Assembly (NCBI RefSeq): GCF_051851475.1
Contig: NZ_JBPUSJ010000005.1
Span: forward strand, 124,001 to 188,000
Length of the DNA stretch: 64,000 nucleotides
From: Carboxylicivirga taeanensis
GTDB lineage: Bacteria > Bacteroidota > Bacteroidia > Bacteroidales > Marinilabiliaceae
Direction of reading: 5' to 3'
Shown: piece after piece, positions 18,591 to 27,649 of the stretch
How positions within the stretch are numbered: position 1 is the first letter of the stretch
Layout: each line of letters opens with the position of its first letter
Program-made: the position numbers and the translations under genes
Notes under the pieces: generated by a model
Told to the model about the DNA's origin: nothing
What the model saw: only the letters and a program-made list of their open reading frames with translations
The model's database searches: none

Positions 18591-19703
18591 ATGGAAAATA
18601 GGAAACTTAAACTAGTGATGGTCACCGAGAATTTGGGTATCGGAGGGAAAGAAAGGCGCATGCTGGAGATTGCCCGGGGGTTGATACAGTTTTATAACTA
18701 TCAGGTCACAATAATTATTTTACGTGATTGTATTCAGTATGATTATATTAAAGATATAAATGTTGAAGTGAAGGTAATAAAGCGAAAAGTAAAAAAAGAT
18801 ATTACGGTCTATGGGAGGCTTTATAAATACCTGAAAGCACATCAGCCAGATGTGATTCAAGCCTGGGGAGGGATGAGTGCGTTTTATGCCCTGCCTGTTG
18901 CCCGCTTTATGGGCGTACCTACGGTTAACTCAATGATTACGAACACGAAAAAGCCGAAAGTATTTTCCGTTCTTTGGCTCGAAAAAATACTCACCTTTCC
19001 TTTGTCAGATATAATTATGTCTAATACAAAAGCCGGGCTGGCCACTTATTCGGCTCCTCTTGGGAAGAGCCGTTTTGTGCATAATGGCTATGATTTTGCA
19101 AGGCATCACAGAGAGATAGAAGAAGAAAAAAACAGGGTAACTGCCCAGCTTAAACGAAAATACAAGGTAGTGATGATAGGTGCTTTGTCGGCCAGAAAAG
19201 ACTGGGCTGCTTTTGCCAATTTAGCTGCGTATGTGGAGAAGGAGAGAGGAGATGTTGATTTTATTGGCATAGGCAGTGGCAATGAACAGCAAACAGCTAC
19301 CTGTAAAGACTATGAACTGATGACGCCCAATTTAAAGTTTATGGGGCATATCAATGCCGTAGAAAGCCTTTTGAAGTACTTTGACCTTGGCATATTATTC
19401 ACTGCCAACGGCCACTCCGAAGGAATATCAAATTCTATATTAGAGTATATGGCTGCCGGAAAACCGGTTATTGCCACCAAGGCCATGGGAAATGATGAGA
19501 TAATAGAGGATGGCGTTAATGGGTTTAAAATTGAAGACAATAATATTACTGAGGCATATAAGTTATTAAGCCGCTTGTTAGATAATAGCGAACTGTTAGC
19601 TGCAATGGGTGATGAAGCACAGAAAACTGTTAATGAAAAGTTTGCCTACAAAAGAATGATAGATGAAATGCATCACATTTATAGTGAACTTATTGATAGT
19701 TAA
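18591..19703 (+). CDS. GT4 family glycosyltransferase
   Basis: The 370-aa product has the GT-B architecture: the N-terminal ENLGIGGKERRMLEIA glycine-rich loop, and a C-terminal domain with IGALSARKDW near residue 198 and the EGISNSILEYMAAGKPVIATKAMG block near residue 276, where the first Glu begins the usual E-x7-E donor-binding motif. It should act on a lipid-linked acceptor at the cytoplasmic membrane. It begins 9 bp after the Wzy-like gene. Confidence 0.88.
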   Translation: MENRKLKLVMVTENLGIGGKERRMLEIARGLIQFYNYQVTIIILRDCIQYDYIKDINVEVKVIKRKVKKDITVYGRLYKYLKAHQPDVIQAWGGMSAFYALPVARFMGVPTVNSMITNTKKPKVFSVLWLEKILTFPLSDIIMSNTKAGLATYSAPLGKSRFVHNGYDFARHHREIEEEKNRVTAQLKRKYKVVMIGALSARKDWAAFANLAAYVEKERGDVDFIGIGSGNEQQTATCKDYELMTPNLKFMGHINAVESLLKYFDLGILFTANGHSEGISNSILEYMAAGKPVIATKAMGNDEIIEDGVNGFKIEDNNITEAYKLLSRLLDNSELLAAMGDEAQKTVNEKFAYKRMIDEMHHIYSELIDS

Positions 19704-19808
19704 TTTGGTTATATAAAAAGGTCACTTGACTTAATTGTTCTTAAGGTGGACAAATGAGTAAGAACATACGATTAAGCTGGCTTCAAAAACCAACATTATT
19801 CCTAAAAT

Positions 19809-20750
19809 ATGAGACGAAAATTATTTGTTGTGAGCATACTGGTTGTTGGTCTTGTCTCCAGCTTTTATTGGCTTGAGCCTTATTTCAATAACTCTGCTAC
19901 ACAACTGGGGTTTGGTGCAGGGGATAAATTTTTAATTGTTCATGCTGATGATTTGGGACTTACTTCTTCTACCAATAAAGCTTTTATTGATGCGAAAGAA
20001 AATGGCTTGATTAACTCGGCCAGTATTATGGTTAACTGCAGGGCGTTTGACGAAATTGCAGAGTATGCTAAGGTCAGGCCAGAGTTTGATTGGGGTGTGC
20101 ACTTAACTCTGACTTCCGAATGGGATAAGTATAAGTGGGGGGCAATAGCAGAGCCTAATGAAATACCGTCTTTACTTACCAGTGAAGGATACTTTTATTC
20201 CCATAAGAAAGATGTTTATAAGCACGCCAACCCTGATGAGGTTTATAAGGAGCTTAAGGCGCAAATAGACAAGGCTATTGCCAGCGGAATTCCTATAACA
20301 CACCTCGATAGCCATATGGGGGTGCTTTATGGCAGTGCCGATTTTCTGAGGGTTTACATTAAAGTTGGAACCGAATACAATTTACCTGTCTTTATTCCGG
20401 AGAGGGCCATTACCAGAGAGCTGTCAAAAGTGTTGGCTGAATTTGACCACAACATTATTATCATCGACAATACTTATTTGAGAGGCACTGTTGCAGACAA
20501 TGAAAGCCATGGTGATGGTTATTTGGAGTTTATTACTTCATTGGAGCCGGGAATTAATCAAATTTTAATCCATCCGGCCCTGGCAGATAGTGTTCTCCGA
20601 TCATTTATGGGTGAAGATGTTAGTTATGGGGCTTTATGGAGGCAGAAGGATTATGATTTTTTTAGTAATCCTGATTTAAAAAATATCATCTCTCAAAACG
20701 ATATCTTTTTAATTGACTGGAAGCAACTGGCTGGAGTGCAGTATAATTAA
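19809..20750 (+). CDS. YdjC/ChbG-type carbohydrate deacetylase
   Basis: The 313-aa product has an N-terminal hydrophobic segment (signal peptide or anchor) and then the YdjC signature FLIVHADDLGLTSSTN near residue 38, with the catalytic and metal-binding Asp pair. A DWGVHLTLTSEWD segment and the THLDSHMGVLYG block (near residue 163) supply the His ligands. The ChbG/YdjC family removes N-acetyl groups from amino sugars. As a membrane-associated or periplasmic protein in this locus it could de-N-acetylate the exopolysaccharide; that substrate is inferred. Confidence 0.8.
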   Translation: MRRKLFVVSILVVGLVSSFYWLEPYFNNSATQLGFGAGDKFLIVHADDLGLTSSTNKAFIDAKENGLINSASIMVNCRAFDEIAEYAKVRPEFDWGVHLTLTSEWDKYKWGAIAEPNEIPSLLTSEGYFYSHKKDVYKHANPDEVYKELKAQIDKAIASGIPITHLDSHMGVLYGSADFLRVYIKVGTEYNLPVFIPERAITRELSKVLAEFDHNIIIIDNTYLRGTVADNESHGDGYLEFITSLEPGINQILIHPALADSVLRSFMGEDVSYGALWRQKDYDFFSNPDLKNIISQNDIFLIDWKQLAGVQYN

Positions 20751-20799
20751 ATTGGGCTCCCGCAGTATAGAAAAGTAGCTGGTCGCTTAAGTATTTCAC

Positions 20800-21765
20800 A
20801 TGCAAAGAAATAAGCTGCTTGATCTGCTTAAATTGTTATTGGCCTTTCTTGTGATAACCGGCCATGCAAAGTTTTTAACAGATACAAGTGAAAGTTTAAG
20901 CTATTACCTGAATAATGGACTTTTTAGGATTGTTGTACCTATTTTCTTAATAATTAGTGGGTACTACTTTAGTAATGCCGTTAATGGTCATAAAGTCATC
21001 AGATGGTTTAAAAAGATTTTACTCATCTATCTGATATGGATGGCCGTATACATTCCAATGTGGTTTGTGATGGATTTTGCGAATTTCATGATGAAGCTGT
21101 TTATGGGGTGGCATCATCTATGGTACTTGATTGCAATTGTTTATGCCGGTATATGTGTTTATGCGCTTAAGGATGTGAAGGCATCACTACTTATTGGTTT
21201 AGCTTTTTTTCTACTTGTTACCGGATATATAATTCAGCTGGGATTTATTACAGATTTTTTCACTGACTTCCCCTACTTAAGTAAACACTCGCGTTACATT
21301 TATAGAAGCTTTATTTTTATTGGCTTTCCTTATTTTTATGTTGGCTATTACATCCGGCAACAAAATGTAGCAGCAAAGCTAAATCGGGCACAATCGATAT
21401 TACTCGTTTGTGTGGGGCTTGTTTTGATAAATCTGGAGAGCTATTTTTTTTACAATCAACTTAACCTGCACAGGGAAATAGATATAAAACTCTCAGCTTT
21501 AGTGTTGGCGCCGTCATTATTTATTCTCACTTCAAAATTTAATCTAAAGATGAATGTTGATGGGAAGATGTTGGCGGTCTATTCAACGAACATCTATTTA
21601 ATACATGTCTGGCTTTTGGTGTTTTATCGCACTTTTTTTAGCTTACCCAAGCTACTGTTGCCGGTAATTGTTTTTTTAACTTCTGTTGTGCTAATTACAT
21701 TGGGCTTAAAAGTTAAAAGAGGGCTACCGGGTTTCATCCGGCACTTGGCTGTGTTCAAGAAATAA
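20800..21765 (+). CDS. Acyltransferase 3 family membrane protein
   Basis: The 321-aa product begins MQRNKLLDLLKLLLAFLVITGHA, the N-terminal R/D...H pattern of acyltransferase 3 proteins, and has about ten hydrophobic helices. These enzymes O-acylate sugars of surface polysaccharides at the membrane. It is the last gene of the main plus-strand operon and is followed by a strong hairpin. Confidence 0.82.
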   Translation: MQRNKLLDLLKLLLAFLVITGHAKFLTDTSESLSYYLNNGLFRIVVPIFLIISGYYFSNAVNGHKVIRWFKKILLIYLIWMAVYIPMWFVMDFANFMMKLFMGWHHLWYLIAIVYAGICVYALKDVKASLLIGLAFFLLVTGYIIQLGFITDFFTDFPYLSKHSRYIYRSFIFIGFPYFYVGYYIRQQNVAAKLNRAQSILLVCVGLVLINLESYFFYNQLNLHREIDIKLSALVLAPSLFILTSKFNLKMNVDGKMLAVYSTNIYLIHVWLLVFYRTFFSLPKLLLPVIVFLTSVVLITLGLKVKRGLPGFIRHLAVFKK

Positions 21766-21853
21766 CGCGTAATGGTTTTCGGCATGAACGGATTTATCAG
21801 ATGGGCTTTTTCAGGCTGAAGCTCCAGGTGTATTTGGTCAAATCAAAAAAAAC

Positions 21854-21890
21854 AAAAGCAGAGTCGGCAATATGCCTGGCTCTGCTTTTT
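21854..21890. terminator. Bidirectional intrinsic terminator
   Basis: A perfect 10-bp stem (AAAAGCAGAG / CTCTGCTTTT) encloses a 16-nt loop with further GC pairing (GGC/GCC). T-runs occur on both sides, so it can end the plus-strand polysaccharide operon and the minus-strand beta-helix gene. Confidence 0.85.
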
Positions 21891-21955
21891 GTATTTATTA
21901 ATAATAACCTCAGTTCGACATAAATTTTAGAACTCAGATCAACCGTCTATGCGTA

Positions 21956-23623
21956 TTATTGTGCTTCGTAGGCTCCAACATCAGGGCGCTCACTTTGAAC
22001 TCTTGTATTGCCGGTAATGTCATTACCAAGTCCTGAGATGACATCACCACCATTAATTGCAGCCGCCCCTCCGGCTAGCCTAAAGTTATTGGCCGACATA
22101 TCGACAAAGTCATCTTCATCGGCAATCATGTTTGAAGCATCAAAGGCTTCGTAAGGCTTCGTATCTGAATAGAATAAGCAATTCTTCATTACATAGGTAT
22201 CTAAATCAGCAGCCCAGGTCTCTCCATCATCGTTTCGCTCTCCCTGGTCATGGAAGAAGAAGTTGTCATTTGGGCCACAGGTAGCATGTGTAATGGTCAT
22301 ATTCTTTATCATCCGTTCAAACCTGAAAACGTACTCGTTGTTGAAGGCAAGAACATTGTGGATGGTAGCATGTGCACCTCCTTGTTCCTCATTATTAACT
22401 TCACCTCTCATTCTGAAAACAAACTGGTTGTTATAAGCTGTAACAGCATTGAATGTCCAATCTGTTTGGTACTTTACGTTGAATACCGAGCGGTTACTAA
22501 AGAATGGAACCTTGGCAAAATCATGCACTAAGATATTTGTAATTGTTACCTTAGGGCGATGTGTTAATGGTTCGTTTTCGTAAGTTTTGGTATCAATCCC
22601 GTTTTCACCAGGTGAAGCGCCTGCACTCCAGTCACCCGAATTTTGGGCTAATGGTCCTGTCCATAATCTGGTGTGTTCCACAGTCAGGTTATCCCAAAGC
22701 TTCTCAGCACATTTATTATACCTGTCCGGATCTACCTGTAAACAGTCTCCCGATGCGTGGTGTATATCGCAATGTATAATTTTTAAGTTGTTACAGTGTG
22801 TACCTGTTATGGCGTGCGCATCAACCGGGCCATTTTCAGAGCCTCTCAAAATATGGTGAATTTCGCAGTTTTCAATTGTGATATTGTCTGCAGCAACGGT
22901 TACGCCACCTACTTTTGCATTTTTAACCTCGCAATTGCGAAGAGTTGAGTTATCGCCATTGTATCCAAGGTAGTTGTCAAAGCTAATACTCTGGCCATCA
23001 ACCTCTCTTGGCATGCCGTAGTGAGCAAAAACTACCAGTTCTCTAAAGGCTCTTTCATTCAATTGAAGCTCTTCGTTCCAGTACTTCATATTAAAGTCTT
23101 CATGTGCCCAGCTGCCGTCCATAACAAAACCACTCACAATGTAGTACTGATTGCGTATCAGGAAGATTTCGCCGCCGTAGCCGGGGGCTCTTTTTAGAAT
23201 TGGTCTATCATACAAATCTTCAGCCTCAATAAGAATTGGTTTTTCCTGTGTGGCATCATTCATTGTGGCTATTCTGCTGTTGATCAGGTAAGTTCCTGAT
23301 TTTACGTAAATCTGATCGCCTGGTTCAGCTATTGCCAGTGCGTTGTTAATGTCGTTAAATGGGTTGGCTTTAGTACCGTCTCCGTTAGTACTAACGTTGG
23401 CTACGTAATACTGTGTTCCGTCGGTTGATTTGATCTCGCTACTGCTGATTGGGGTTTCCAGTAAACCAGGAGTTGGAAACTTTCCCATGCTTGGGGGTAA
23501 TATTTCATCTGGTTTTTCTTCAGGAACTGTTGGGCCTGATTCATCGATAATTGCATCTTGTTCACATCCAACATAAAAGATGGATGTTATAACTAATAAT
23601 AAAAAGAAAACCGTCCTACTCAT
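21956..23623 (-). CDS. Beta-helix lipoprotein (paralogue 2)
   Basis: The 555-aa product has a lipoprotein signal (FYVGCEQD, Cys about residue 20) followed by a Pro/Glu-rich linker and a parallel beta-helix domain beginning near residue 70. It aligns along nearly its full length with the protein at 2716-4290: NSRIAT, GGEIFLIRN, CEIHHILRG, ASGDCLQVDPD, SPGENGIDTKT and WTFNAVTAYNN all have clear counterparts. The lipobox suggests anchoring to the outer membrane, whereas paralogue 1 looks soluble. A lyase or other activity on the locus polysaccharide is an inference from fold and position. Confidence 0.78.
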   Translation of the reverse strand: MSRTVFFLLLVITSIFYVGCEQDAIIDESGPTVPEEKPDEILPPSMGKFPTPGLLETPISSSEIKSTDGTQYYVANVSTNGDGTKANPFNDINNALAIAEPGDQIYVKSGTYLINSRIATMNDATQEKPILIEAEDLYDRPILKRAPGYGGEIFLIRNQYYIVSGFVMDGSWAHEDFNMKYWNEELQLNERAFRELVVFAHYGMPREVDGQSISFDNYLGYNGDNSTLRNCEVKNAKVGGVTVAADNITIENCEIHHILRGSENGPVDAHAITGTHCNNLKIIHCDIHHASGDCLQVDPDRYNKCAEKLWDNLTVEHTRLWTGPLAQNSGDWSAGASPGENGIDTKTYENEPLTHRPKVTITNILVHDFAKVPFFSNRSVFNVKYQTDWTFNAVTAYNNQFVFRMRGEVNNEEQGGAHATIHNVLAFNNEYVFRFERMIKNMTITHATCGPNDNFFFHDQGERNDDGETWAADLDTYVMKNCLFYSDTKPYEAFDASNMIADEDDFVDMSANNFRLAGGAAAINGGDVISGLGNDITGNTRVQSERPDVGAYEAQ

Positions 23624-24426
23624 AATTAAATTTTTTACATAATTAATCCATTACGTTTAAAAGCAGTGCTTCTAAACATTCACCCCACTATACTTCTTTT
23701 TTTTATGCTTTATTTAGGTACCCTCTATCGCAAAAAAATGTATCAGTTATGCATAAGGTCTATGTCAATAATCTGGCGCAATTTATGTATCAAATACGAA
23801 TGTTCATCAAAAATGTTGTTAAAAATTCCGGTTTTTTTAATGTTTTAACATTCAGTGGGATATGTTATTGTGACCAATCCCAGAGAGCGTAAGGGCTTGC
23901 AAAGAATGAAGGTGATTTTCGGCTTAACATTTGTTTTAGCCAGAAAAGTGACATTTGTCATTCTATTTCTAAGTGTCAGTATAACTATTTCACAATTAGT
24001 GGGGTGATGAAGTGGATAGGGTGAGGGTGGCGGAGTAGATGACAGATGGTATCATTGCGTAAATTTAAAAGAAAGTACGGGGCTGTTGGAGGATGTGGTT
24101 CGTCACATCTGGTGATTCGGATGCACTATGGCATCTGTGGTATTTTTTAAGATTACAGGAGGTGGTTTGTTGATCATGGATAGTCGTTTGTCAAACGACT
24201 GATACGCCGCTAATGGTTGGTGCTTTTTATGGCCAGGTGAGGTGAGGCAGAAGATTGCATGGTCATAAATCAGGGATGGCGCCAAAAACTCAAAATGACT
24301 TATAAGTAGCTGATTTTGTTAATACCACGAAACCATTGTTTAGTGGAATTATTTTGTGTGTCTGACAAAAAATGGCTCTACATAACCTCTAGTTAAGTAT
24401 ATTGGTACTTAAATTAATAGGGAGAT
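23624..24426. other. 803-bp intergenic region without a convincing gene
   Basis: It lies between the divergent beta-helix lipoprotein gene and the acyl carrier protein gene. Two 60-codon ORFs have no recognisable features and are not annotated. A near-perfect 19-bp palindrome at 24182-24200 is the only distinct element seen. Confidence 0.4.
24182..24200. repeat. 19-bp palindrome (9-bp arms, 1-nt centre)
   Basis: The arms AGTCGTTTG and CAAACGACT are exact reverse complements around a single T. There is no T-run, so an operator or a structured RNA element is more likely than a terminator. It lies about 227 bp ahead of the ACP gene start. Confidence 0.6.
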
Positions 24427-24669
24427 ATGAAAGAGAAAATTAAGGAATTCATTGGAGAGATTACGTTCATGGATACTTCATCACTAGGCGATGAATTAAT
24501 GCTTTTTGAAGAAGGGGTATTCGACTCAATGGGATTGTTAAGTTTGATTACTTTTTTGGATGAGGAGTGGGGCGTAAAAATAGATGATACTGATTTGTCA
24601 GAAGAGAATTTCCAGAGCGTAAATGCGATTGTGGCGTTTCTTGAAAGAAAGTTAGTCTCACAAAGCTAG
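24427..24669 (+). CDS. Acyl carrier protein
   Basis: This 80-aa acidic protein contains the FDSMG motif with Ser34 as the 4'-phosphopantetheine attachment site, in the expected position of helix II, and an EEWGVKIDDTDL region typical of ACP/PCP domains. It begins a four-gene run (ACP, AsnB-like, NadE-like, AMP-ligase) with gaps of 5 to 12 bp, so it is probably the carrier on which the AMP-ligase loads an acyl or aminoacyl group. It is not a housekeeping acpP by context, because no fatty acid genes are near. Confidence 0.85.
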   Translation: MKEKIKEFIGEITFMDTSSLGDELMLFEEGVFDSMGLLSLITFLDEEWGVKIDDTDLSEENFQSVNAIVAFLERKLVSQS

Positions 24670-24674
24670 AATAG

Positions 24675-26645
24675 ATGTGTGGAATTGTTGGATTTCTGAA
24701 CCATAACTTTATAGCAGACCATCAACAGGTTATTCTTAATAAGATGCTGACACGCATTGCATATAGGGGACCCGATGAAACAGGACTATATCTTCACCCA
24801 AAGTGCGCGATGGGCAGTGTGCGATTAAGTATTGTGGACCTTAGTTCGGGGCAGCAACCCTTGACTAATCAGGATGGTACTATGTGGATTGCCTATAATG
24901 GTGAAGTTTACAACCACATAGAGTTGCGTGCCAAACTCAAGAAAAAAGGACATCAGTTCAGAACATCGAGTGACACAGAAGTGGTACTGCATATGTATGA
25001 GGAGTATGGTGCTGCTTGTCTGAGTCAACTCAACGGGCAATTTGCTTTTTCTATTTGGGATGAAAAGCGAAAACGCCTCTTTTTGGCCCGGGATCGCTTT
25101 GGAATTCGACCATTGTTTTATACTCAGGTCAATCATCAATTAATCTATGCATCGGAAATAAAATGCTTGTTTGAACACCCTCAGGTCGAGAGAGCTGTTG
25201 ACCATTATGGCCTTAAAGAATCATTAACCTTTTGGGCACCACTGTCGCCCGGCACCTTTTTCGACGGCGTTAAAGAGCTCCCTGCTGGTTGTTACCTGGA
25301 AGCAGATAGCAGTGGTTTTAGCATTGAACACTATTGGAAACATCAGTTTACTGATAATTACTTTCAAGGATCGCGAGACGAGGCAGCTGAAGAGTTGCGC
25401 ATGTTGCTGAAGGATAGTGTGAAGTTGCGCTTGCGCGCTGATGTGCCGGTGGCCGCCTACTTAAGCGGAGGCTTAGATTCAAGTGTTACCACTGCTTTGG
25501 TCAAAGAGATAAAGCCCGATATTTTAAATACTTTTTCAATAGGATTTGATGAGCGCTCTTTTGATGAGTCAGCTTATCAGAATGAGGTGGCAGGTTTTTT
25601 CAACACCAACCATAAAAGTATTTCCTGCTCCAATGAAGACATTGCCAAATGGTTACCATTGGCTGTTTATCATGCCGAGACGCCACTCTTGCGCACTTCT
25701 CCAATTCCAATGATGCTGTTATCATCACTCGTGCGACAAAACAATATTAAAGTCGTTTTAACCGGAGAAGGAGCTGATGAAATATTGGGCGGCTATAATA
25801 TCTTTAAAGAAGCAATCATTCGACAGTTTTGGTCGAGGCAGCCACATTCCAAAATCAGGCCTCTTTTGCTAAAAAGGTTGTATCCATATATTCCTCAGTT
25901 GGAAGGGGCTTCAGCTTTACACTTAAAAATGTTTTTTGGCTATCAGCTGGAACACACCGATTCGCCGGTTTACTCTCATTTAGTGCGGTGGCGAAATGGA
26001 CAGCAGCTCACTAATCTTCTGGCAGTTGATGTTGCCAAAAGCATAGAGAATTACCACCCTATACAGAATTTATCCGAAAGGTTGTTTGAGGAAGTCAAGG
26101 GGTATAGCGTACTCGAAAAAGCACAACTAATCGAGAGCCGACTGTTTATGTCGGGTTACCTGCTCTCCTCGCAAGGAGACAGAATGGCAATGGCCAATTC
26201 AGTTGAAGGTCGTTATCCGTTTCTCGATCATCGTGTGGTTGAGTTTTGTGCAACGTTGCCCGATGATTATAAAATTAAGGGCTTAAACGAAAAGGTACTC
26301 CTTAAAACAATGATGCAAAACCAATTGCCACCTTCGGTTATCAACAGACCAAAACAGGCTTATAGAGCACCTGTTGCTCAGTCGCTTGTGCACGACCCGC
26401 AATTATTGGATGAGTACCTGAATTCTGATTTCTTAAAGCAATCGGGCTTGTTTAATCCTGCAAAAGTGGCTGCACTACTTAAAAAAATACAGGCAAGTCC
26501 ATCGGTTACAGAGCAAGATAGTATGGCTCTAATAGGGGTTTTAACATCACAAATATTGTATAAGCAATTTATATCTGATTACCGGACCATGCACGAGGAG
26601 ACCCTCCTGAATGGGGAAGTGAAAAATAAACAAGTAATTATTTGA
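24675..26645 (+). CDS. asnB: Second asparagine synthase-like amidotransferase
   Basis: The 656-aa product starts MCGIVG (Cys2 nucleophile), has the class II glutaminase domain to about residue 210 and the ATP-pyrophosphatase domain with SGGLDSS near residue 264. It is longer than the paralogue at 709-2547 and more like the amidotransferases found with ACPs and acyl-CoA ligases in exosortase-associated polysaccharide loci. It lies 5 bp after the ACP gene. The amidated substrate is unknown; an ACP-bound or sugar-bound carboxylate is possible. Confidence 0.85.
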   Translation: MCGIVGFLNHNFIADHQQVILNKMLTRIAYRGPDETGLYLHPKCAMGSVRLSIVDLSSGQQPLTNQDGTMWIAYNGEVYNHIELRAKLKKKGHQFRTSSDTEVVLHMYEEYGAACLSQLNGQFAFSIWDEKRKRLFLARDRFGIRPLFYTQVNHQLIYASEIKCLFEHPQVERAVDHYGLKESLTFWAPLSPGTFFDGVKELPAGCYLEADSSGFSIEHYWKHQFTDNYFQGSRDEAAEELRMLLKDSVKLRLRADVPVAAYLSGGLDSSVTTALVKEIKPDILNTFSIGFDERSFDESAYQNEVAGFFNTNHKSISCSNEDIAKWLPLAVYHAETPLLRTSPIPMMLLSSLVRQNNIKVVLTGEGADEILGGYNIFKEAIIRQFWSRQPHSKIRPLLLKRLYPYIPQLEGASALHLKMFFGYQLEHTDSPVYSHLVRWRNGQQLTNLLAVDVAKSIENYHPIQNLSERLFEEVKGYSVLEKAQLIESRLFMSGYLLSSQGDRMAMANSVEGRYPFLDHRVVEFCATLPDDYKIKGLNEKVLLKTMMQNQLPPSVINRPKQAYRAPVAQSLVHDPQLLDEYLNSDFLKQSGLFNPAKVAALLKKIQASPSVTEQDSMALIGVLTSQILYKQFISDYRTMHEETLLNGEVKNKQVII

Positions 26646-26657
26646 CAACGCAAAACA

Positions 26658-27638
26658 ATGACTAAACCTAAATTTACTAAGGAGATAATTAAGTTAGCTA
26701 ATGTAGATGCCACCATTGATCGGATTGTAACAAAGTTGAAAGATGATGTATATCGAGTGCTGCGACGGCGCGGAGGAGTGGTTGGAATTAGTGGCGGGAT
26801 AGACTCGTCGGTAACGCTGGCACTGGCAGTGAAGGCATTTGGAGCAAAGAATGTGTTAGGGGTGATGTTGCCCGAAAAAGACTCGAGTGACGAAAGTAAG
26901 GCTTTAGCGTTACAGCTGGCACAGAAGTTTGGTGTAGACGTTGTAGAAGAAAATATAAGTGGAGCACTTGAGGGGTTTGGCTGCTACAGTCGAAGAGATG
27001 AGGCGGTGAAGCGCGTTATACCGGAGTTTAATCCACAAACTGATAAGATGAAGATCGGAATTCCCGATGAGTTTTTAAACTCTAAGCTTCCTCCGGTTTT
27101 TTATGTAACAGTTATATTTGCTGATAACACTGAAAAAAGTGAACGTCTACCCCTGAATGAATACCTCCAGATTGTGGCGGCTTCAAACTTTAAGCAACGA
27201 AGCCGCATGTCCATGCTTTATTACCATGCAGAAGCCAGGCATTATGCTGTTATCGGTACACCCAATAAGCATGAAGTTAAGCAAGGCTTTTTTGTAAAGT
27301 ATGGAGATGGCGGTGCAGATGTTATGCCCATAGGCAACTTATATAAAACACAAGTTTATGAGTTGGCCAGTGTACTTGGTGTTCCTCACGACATCATTAA
27401 CCGGGTACCAACTACCGATACCTATACGGCAGAGCAAACGCAGGAAGAGTTTTTCTATCAGATGCCTTTTGAAACAATGGATTTATTGTGGCATGCCTGG
27501 GAAAGCGAATATGCACCAGCTGAAGTAGGGCCTGTGGTCGGTAAGGATGCCTCCGAAGTAAGTAGCATATTCAAGAATTTTGAGCGTAAAATGAAAACCA
27601 CAGATTATTTACGGAGGTCACCTATTCACAACTATTAA
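26658..27638 (+). CDS. NAD synthetase-like ATP-pyrophosphatase (NadE family)
   Basis: The 326-aa product has the PP-loop SGGIDSS beginning at residue 45 and the family blocks VIGTPNKHEVKQGFFVKYGD and MPIGNLYKTQVYELA, with VPTTDTYTAEQTQ following. It lacks the N-terminal nitrilase domain of glutamine-dependent NAD synthetases, so it would use free ammonia or ammonia from a partner. Family membership is clear. A housekeeping role in NAD synthesis is possible, but its position between AsnB-like and AMP-ligase genes suggests a dedicated amidation step in polysaccharide modification. Confidence 0.82.
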   Translation: MTKPKFTKEIIKLANVDATIDRIVTKLKDDVYRVLRRRGGVVGISGGIDSSVTLALAVKAFGAKNVLGVMLPEKDSSDESKALALQLAQKFGVDVVEENISGALEGFGCYSRRDEAVKRVIPEFNPQTDKMKIGIPDEFLNSKLPPVFYVTVIFADNTEKSERLPLNEYLQIVAASNFKQRSRMSMLYYHAEARHYAVIGTPNKHEVKQGFFVKYGDGGADVMPIGNLYKTQVYELASVLGVPHDIINRVPTTDTYTAEQTQEEFFYQMPFETMDLLWHAWESEYAPAEVGPVVGKDASEVSSIFKNFERKMKTTDYLRRSPIHNY

Positions 27639-27649
27639 AAGCCGCTTAA

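Noticed and set aside
23666..24285. Two 60-codon ORFs between the beta-helix lipoprotein and ACP genes
   Set aside because: Compositions are not protein-like and no motif, start context or neighbour supports them.
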